Shown one piece after another: positions 59,571 to 64,000 of a DNA stretch of 64,000 bases; the first letter of the stretch is position 1, and each line of letters begins with the position of its first letter. The notes under the pieces were generated by a model, which saw only the letters and a list, made by a program, of their open reading frames with translations, did no database searches and was not told where the DNA came from. The stretch is from Planococcus sp. SK3692 (GTDB lineage: Bacteria; Bacillota; Bacilli; Bacillales_A; Planococcaceae), in NCBI RefSeq assembly GCF_028890485.2, contig NZ_JARCHV010000002.1, positions 372,001-436,000 on the forward strand, read 5' to 3'. The translations under genes were made by a program, and so were the position numbers.

Positions 59571-59595
59571 CCAGAAATGGAAAGAGGTGGAACGT

Positions 59596-60288
59596 GTGGA
59601 ACAACTGACAGTTATGGTGGCAGATGATGACCAGGAAATCCGGGAAGGTATCAGCATCTATTTGAAAAATGAAGGCTTTCTAGTGGTAGGGGCAGCAGAT
59701 GGCCAGGAAGCACTCGATTTGCTGGAAACGACGCAAGTGCATCTGGTCATCATGGATATTATGATGCCGAAGCTTGACGGCATTCATTCAACATTCAAGA
59801 TTCGCGAGAAACGAAACATCCCGATCATCATGTTGAGTGCCAGGAGCGAGGATTCTGATAAAATCCATGGGTTGTCGATCGGTGCGGATGATTATGTAAC
59901 TAAGCCTTTTCATCCGATGGAATTGATGGCGCGGGTAAAGTCTCAACTCAGACGTTACGTGACTCTTGGGGATTATGGGCAGTCGGGCCATGCACTTGAA
60001 ATCGACGGGTTAAGGCTGGATTCGGAGTCGAAGACGGTCACGGTGGACGGTGTAGAAATTCGCATGACACCGACGGAATTTAACATAACCGAGTTGTTGA
60101 TGCAGCATCCTGGCCGTGTCTTTTCCATTGGAGAAATCTACGAGCGGGTCTGGCGGGAGCCGGCGTACAATGCAGAGAACATTGTCGCTGTACATATCCG
60201 GAAAATCCGGGAGAAGATCGAAGCGGATCCGAAAAATCCAAGGTATGTGAAGGTGGTGTGGGGCATTGGCTACAAAATGGAAAAATGA
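59596..60288 (+). CDS. OmpR/PhoB-family response regulator
   Basis: Two-domain DNA-binding regulator of 230 residues. Receiver domain at 1-120 with acidic pocket Asp10-Asp12 region and phospho-acceptor Asp54 in VIMDIMMPKLDG, and GADDYVTKPFHPMELMARV with the conserved Lys. C-terminal winged helix from about 135 (RMTPTEFNITELLMQHPGRVFSIGEIYERVW). Starts at GTG 59596 after AGAGGTGG; the first GTG 59587 overlaps that site. Downstream a small membrane ORF and the sensor kinase follow. Target genes are unknown. Confidence 0.9.
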   Translation: MEQLTVMVADDDQEIREGISIYLKNEGFLVVGAADGQEALDLLETTQVHLVIMDIMMPKLDGIHSTFKIREKRNIPIIMLSARSEDSDKIHGLSIGADDYVTKPFHPMELMARVKSQLRRYVTLGDYGQSGHALEIDGLRLDSESKTVTVDGVEIRMTPTEFNITELLMQHPGRVFSIGEIYERVWREPAYNAENIVAVHIRKIREKIEADPKNPRYVKVVWGIGYKMEK

Positions 60289-60424
60289 TCTTTGGTCGGT
60301 CGCTGCTATCGCTGTGGCTGCGATATGCCTTGCCTACTGCTCTTCTTTTATTTTGGACTTTGTCATCAAATCACCGGAAGACTTGCTTGCCACGCTTCGC
60401 CACTTAACAAAAGGAGACTTATAA
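60266..60424 (+). CDS. Small membrane ORF between regulator and kinase (52 residues)
   Basis: Starting at TTG 60266 within the end of the regulator gene (23-nt overlap) and stopping 1 nt before the kinase ATG, this frame codes one strong membrane helix (about residues 10-34: WSVAAIAVAAICLAYCSSF) and an amphipathic tail ending in TLRHLTKGDL. AAGGTGG lies 9 nt before the TTG. It fills the whole regulator-kinase gap and is tightly spaced, so it may be a real small protein tuning the sensor; it may also be chance. Not a recognised family. Confidence 0.45.
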   Translation: MATKWKNDLWSVAAIAVAAICLAYCSSFILDFVIKSPEDLLATLRHLTKGDL

Positions 60425-60425
60425 T

Positions 60426-62573
60426 ATGAAGAAATGGATGTGGCTTGCAGGACTTTCCTTGTTGCTCTTATGTGTATGGACCGTTATAGAAAAAGGGTCG
60501 GGGTATTTCGGCAAGAGTTATACGGATACAGTAGCATTTCACGATGATTTTGCCAGGTTTACGGAAGGGCTGCTGTTGTTTGAACTGGCCCCGCCGAAAT
60601 CCACTGTCGATCAATCGGTCGCTTCCTGGGAAATCGACCAGTACCGCATGGATAATAACTCCCTGACTGACCAGATCCAGATGGTTCGGGATCAATATGC
60701 GGATGCAATTTCAGCAGCAGAGGAAGAAGGCGATAACTCTTTAGTGGAAGAATTGGAAGAGCAGCGCGGAGAGGAAATTTTATCTGTGCGTGAAAACTTT
60801 TCCGACGACGAAGCAGCGAAAAAAGCGATTATCGAACAACGCGAAGCGGATTACGAGGAAGCGCTGGAGCAACTGGCTTCACAAAAGGCCCAATTTGAAG
60901 GCCAGGCTGCGGGCTATGTCTATCAATTAAGGGATTTGGACAGCGGTGAAGTATTCACCAAAGGAACAATCAACGATGAGCCCTTTTTCGAACAAGTGTA
61001 TTCTGCACAAGAGCCGCTTTATTTCAGCAATGGCTATTGGAGTTTTGACTTTCCATACGACGATGCCAACAGTACGCTGGCTGATAACCGGTTTTCAGGG
61101 GTCATCCAAATACCGGAAAAAGGAGTAGCAGGTGCTTCGGTGATCAGCGGGATAAACCAATTCCGACTGCTCAAGTTCTTTCTGTATTTCCTATTGGCAG
61201 TAGTAGCAGCCGGTGCATGGTGGCTAGTCAAAAAGCGGCCGGTCCGGACAGCGTGGTATACCGGATTAACGAGCTATCACAAATGGCAAAAACTTGCGGT
61301 CGAGTGGAAGCTTATCGGGTTCACCGTATCGGCGATGCTCGCCTTGGCCGCTGCGAACCATTTCGCGGCAGTGTTGACAAGGCCGTGGGAAAGCGGGAGC
61401 GGCTCTTTCCTGGAAGTCTTTATCGCACTGGCACTCGCAGTGCTGTTCTGGTCGCTAAGTATATTGCAGGCAATTTGGCTATGGCAGCATTTTGGTAAAT
61501 GGAGCTACTTAAAAGAAGAACTTCAAAAAAGTTTCACTGCCTCCCAAGCTTACTCGGCGAAAGATGCATTTCTCAACCGCACCCTCGGCTTCCAGATGAG
61601 TTGGGTGCTCGCAGTGGTGTTTTTATGGGGCGCGGGGACTGCGCTCATGGTGTTTCAACCAGTCGCAGTCATTATTTGGCTACCGGCTACATTATTAATT
61701 GGGCTGCCGTCGTTATTGTTTTTAATGACGCGTTTTGGTTATTTGAACCGGCTGCTTCAAGGAACTGAACAGCTGGCTGCCGGAAGCTTGGGAGCGGAGT
61801 TGAAAGTGAAAGGCAAGTCACCACTCAGCAGACATGCCCAACATTTGAATGTGTTGCGGGAAGGCTTTAAGTCGTCGGTATCTGAACGGGCAAAAAGCGA
61901 ACGCTTGAAAACCGAGTTGATCACCAATGTCAGCCACGATCTTCGCACGCCGCTCACTTCGATCATCACCTATACGGATCTATTGAAGAACGAGGATCTC
62001 GCAGACGAAGAACGGCGCAAATACGTCGACATACTGGACCGGAAATCAGAGCGGTTGAAAGTCCTTATCGAAGATTTGTTCGAAGTCTCAAAAATGGCAA
62101 GCGGAAACGCAGAATTGACAAAACAGCGCTTGGATATGAAACAACTGGTCACACAAGCTTTGGCGGAGCATGAGGAAGCTGTGGTAGAAGCGGAACTCGA
62201 TGTCCGTATCACAGCGCCGGATCAACCTGTGTATGCGGCGGTGGATGGCCAGAAGTGGTGGCGGCTTCTAGATAATTTGATCTTGAATGCCACCAAGTAT
62301 TCATTGCCGGGGAGCCGTGTCTATATTGGGCTGACACAAGGAGCCGGTGAACTGGCCATGACGATGAAAAATGTCACGCGCTATGAGCTGGGCGATAACA
62401 CCGAAGAATTGCTCGAGCGCTTTAAACGCGGAGATACTGCGCGCAAGACGCAAGGCTCAGGGCTCGGACTTGCTATCGCCCAGTCCATCGTGGATCTTCA
62501 TGGCGGGCAGATGAAATTGGAGGTGGACGGAGATTTATTCAAAGTAACCGTCCTGTTGCCGAATCAGCAATAA
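60426..62573 (+). CDS. Sensor histidine kinase, multi-spanning
   Basis: Kinase of 715 residues. One membrane helix at 4-22, an extracytoplasmic domain of about 220 residues with a charged coiled coil (about 75-165), then five further hydrophobic segments (about 247-440). The kinase core follows: His504 in NVSHDLRTPLTSIITYTDLL, N box in DNLILNATKYS, and G box GSGLGLAIAQSI near the end. It should phosphorylate the OmpR-type regulator two genes upstream in answer to a signal at the envelope; the signal is unknown. AAAGGAG is 9 nt before ATG 60426. Terminator follows. Confidence 0.88.
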   Translation: MKKWMWLAGLSLLLLCVWTVIEKGSGYFGKSYTDTVAFHDDFARFTEGLLLFELAPPKSTVDQSVASWEIDQYRMDNNSLTDQIQMVRDQYADAISAAEEEGDNSLVEELEEQRGEEILSVRENFSDDEAAKKAIIEQREADYEEALEQLASQKAQFEGQAAGYVYQLRDLDSGEVFTKGTINDEPFFEQVYSAQEPLYFSNGYWSFDFPYDDANSTLADNRFSGVIQIPEKGVAGASVISGINQFRLLKFFLYFLLAVVAAGAWWLVKKRPVRTAWYTGLTSYHKWQKLAVEWKLIGFTVSAMLALAAANHFAAVLTRPWESGSGSFLEVFIALALAVLFWSLSILQAIWLWQHFGKWSYLKEELQKSFTASQAYSAKDAFLNRTLGFQMSWVLAVVFLWGAGTALMVFQPVAVIIWLPATLLIGLPSLLFLMTRFGYLNRLLQGTEQLAAGSLGAELKVKGKSPLSRHAQHLNVLREGFKSSVSERAKSERLKTELITNVSHDLRTPLTSIITYTDLLKNEDLADEERRKYVDILDRKSERLKVLIEDLFEVSKMASGNAELTKQRLDMKQLVTQALAEHEEAVVEAELDVRITAPDQPVYAAVDGQKWWRLLDNLILNATKYSLPGSRVYIGLTQGAGELAMTMKNVTRYELGDNTEELLERFKRGDTARKTQGSGLGLAIAQSIVDLHGGQMKLEVDGDLFKVTVLLPNQQ

Positions 62574-62582
62574 ACGAATAAA

Positions 62583-62622
62583 CAAAAAAACCGCCGATGG
62601 GAATCCCGCTGGCGGTTTTTTG
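62583..62622 (+). terminator. Terminator of the two-component operon
   Basis: AAAACCGCC pairs with GGCGGTTTT; the loop holds a second small stem (GGGA-TCCC), T6 follows. Confidence 0.85.
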
Positions 62623-62727
62623 ACAAGCTCAGGCGAATCTACATTATCATTTAAAAAATATATTAGGATTGGGGACGGAATGGCGCCACATTGCGTTTAG
62701 GAAAAAATATAAGGGGGGATACTAAAA

Positions 62728-62739
62728 ATGAACCATTAA
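62728..62739 (+). other. Three-codon mini-ORF upstream of the channel gene
   Basis: ATG-AAC-CAT-TAA preceded at 62711-62720 by the strong site AAGGGGGGAT. It ends 21 nt before the true start. Could be a leader that affects ribosome loading, or chance. Confidence 0.35.
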
Positions 62740-62760
62740 ATTGTAAAGGAGATGACACAT

Positions 62761-64000
62761 TTGAATGATGTAACCAATTCATTCCAGAATGTCGGGAATA
62801 CGATCATCAATTACATCCCGAACATTCTCGGTGCCCTGTTATTGCTTGTTGTCGCGTGGCTTGTCGCTACGATCGTCAAAGCGATTTTCTCGAAAGGGTT
62901 GAAAAAACTCGGTGCTGACAACGCCATGGTGAAAGGCCATATGGCCAAGACAAAGGAAGATGCGGATGACAAACTGGACTCTATCGGAAAAATTCTTTAT
63001 TATTTGATTTTCATCCTGTTTATTCCAAGTGTATTGCAAGCGCTCGACATGCATAATGTCGCCCAGCCAATCTCGAACATGATGGACAAGTTCCTGGCAT
63101 TCCTGCCGAACCTGTTCATGGCGCTCCTGATCTTGGTCATTGGCTACTTTATCGCGAAGTTTGTCAAAAAATTAGTGGAAAGTTTATTGGCCACGATGAA
63201 CATCGACAAATGGTTCAATAAAATGACCAATAAATCGGGTACGAACGAGCGGGTGGCTCCAAGCGATCAAAACACGCTCGCTAAAGTGTTGGCGAATGTA
63301 GTCTTTGTCATCGTACTGATCCCGATCGTAACGGTAGCGCTTGAAACTTTGAACATCGAATCGATTTCACAACCGATCGTATCGATGCTCAACCAAGTGC
63401 TGGGCATGATCCCGAACATCTTTGTCGGCATCATTCTCATCCTTGCCGGTGTCTTCATTGCCAAATTTGTTGCAGACTTACTAATTGGACTATTGAACGG
63501 CACAGGGATCAACCGCTTCTCTTCGTATTTGAACCCTGACAAGAACAAAGAGCCATCGTTTGATATCGCCCAGATTATCGGTAAAGTTGTCCAGGCGATC
63601 ATCATCATCTTCTTCGTGGTCGAAGCCATGAATGTCTTGAAACTCGATGTCTTGAATTCCATCGGCAGTGCCATCATCGCGTACTTGCCGCTATTGATCA
63701 GCTCGTTGATCATCCTTGGGCTTGGGCTCATCGGAGGCAGCATGCTCGGGAATTATGTCACGCGCTCTTCGGGCAATAGATTGTTCGGCGGCATCGTAAA
63801 ATATGCGATCTTCATCATTGCGATTTTCATGACGCTCGACCAACTGAACTTCGCTTCGAACATTGTCAACTTGGCCTTCCTGTTCATCATTGCAGGCCTT
63901 GCAGTTGCTTTCGCCATCGCATTCGGAATTGGCGGCCGCGACTTTGCGAAAAACCAATTGGCTAAAATGGAAAAGAAATTGAAAGAAGAAGACAATAAAC
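62761..64000 (+). CDS. Mechanosensitive channel-like membrane protein (partial, cut by window end)
   Basis: A long membrane protein opening MNDVTNSFQNVGNTIINYIP; 413 residues are seen and no stop is reached. It contains repeated units of the pattern membrane helix then FLAFLPNLFMALLILVIGYFIAKFV, MIPNIFVGIILILAGVFIAKFV and AYLPLLISSLIILGLGLIGG, similar to the transmembrane repeats of CmpX/YnaI-like mechanosensitive channel proteins. The start is TTG 62761 because AAAGGAG lies 8 nt before it. It may contribute to osmotic stress protection; this is by family only. Confidence 0.75.
   Translation, partial: MNDVTNSFQNVGNTIINYIPNILGALLLLVVAWLVATIVKAIFSKGLKKLGADNAMVKGHMAKTKEDADDKLDSIGKILYYLIFILFIPSVLQALDMHNVAQPISNMMDKFLAFLPNLFMALLILVIGYFIAKFVKKLVESLLATMNIDKWFNKMTNKSGTNERVAPSDQNTLAKVLANVVFVIVLIPIVTVALETLNIESISQPIVSMLNQVLGMIPNIFVGIILILAGVFIAKFVADLLIGLLNGTGINRFSSYLNPDKNKEPSFDIAQIIGKVVQAIIIIFFVVEAMNVLKLDVLNSIGSAIIAYLPLLISSLIILGLGLIGGSMLGNYVTRSSGNRLFGGIVKYAIFIIAIFMTLDQLNFASNIVNLAFLFIIAGLAVAFAIAFGIGGRDFAKNQLAKMEKKLKEEDNK

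Noticed and set aside
62695-62720. SigB-like promoter for the mechanosensitive-channel-like gene.
   Set aside because: The -10 hexamer is poor and coincides with a likely ribosome site; kept only as a remark.

Overview
The window looks like a chromosomal segment of a Gram-positive Bacillales bacterium, most likely a Planococcaceae member (Planococcus/Planomicrobium type). Reasons, all inferred from the sequence: strong AGGAGG Shine-Dalgarno sites, frequent TTG/GTG starts, SigB-type promoters, a LexA box of the Bacillus type, NsrR, CstR/CsoR-like, MhqR-like, TPP and SAM-I elements, and roughly balanced GC content. No rRNA, tRNA, CRISPR array, prophage or intact insertion sequence was found.

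Layout. 1-9.95 kb: an acyl-CoA catabolic block on the plus strand (two crotonases, 3-hydroxyacyl-CoA dehydrogenase, an LvaA/ACAD10-like kinase, a split MaoC hydratase pair, an SDR dehydrogenase, an AtoE-type short-chain fatty acid carrier, a quinone oxidoreductase, a thiolase and a nitronate monooxygenase). 10-12 kb: persulfide dioxygenase-rhodanese under a CsoR/CstR-like operator, plus an anchored rhodanese-like protein. 12.1-17.8 kb: a complete rbsRKDACB ribose operon with a perfect LacI-family operator. 18-21.4 kb: PBP4-type carboxypeptidase, a peptidase C26 and a membrane dipeptidase. 21.4-31.9 kb: mixed membrane, housekeeping and DNA-damage genes (YihY, YolD with an SOS box, CNNM/CorC, HD nucleotidase, SLC13 symporter, MFS, SRAP, patatin, GNAT, DUF896). 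32-34.7 kb: Hsp33, an MhqD-like esterase with an MhqR-like operator, glutaminase.

34.7-46.9 kb is a stress region: KatE catalase, a GSP17M/YsnF protein, a DUF3243 protein and a VLRF1-type release-factor homologue all have SigB-type promoters, mostly with a 13-nt spacer. A UvrD-like helicase, an FhuF-like ferric reductase and a divergent hmp/nsrR nitric-oxide pair lie among them. 47-49.6 kb: a complete TPP riboswitch with antiterminator and terminator precedes lipM-lipA, which make lipoyl cofactor rather than thiamine. I consider this the most interesting feature of the window. 49.7-58.2 kb: pepT, a 310-bp intergenic element flanked by a perfectly duplicated terminator, an M20 amidohydrolase, metNPQ, and metY-metX; metN and metY are each preceded by a SAM-I riboswitch, back to back. 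58.2-64 kb: a small HTH protein, an EamA transporter, an OmpR-type two-component system with a small membrane ORF between regulator and kinase, and the start of a mechanosensitive-channel-like gene cut by the window end.

The genes form a metabolic and stress-adaptation landscape: acyl-CoA oxidation, ribose and dicarboxylate uptake, methionine and lipoate synthesis, and defences against peroxide, quinones, NO, persulfides and general stress.
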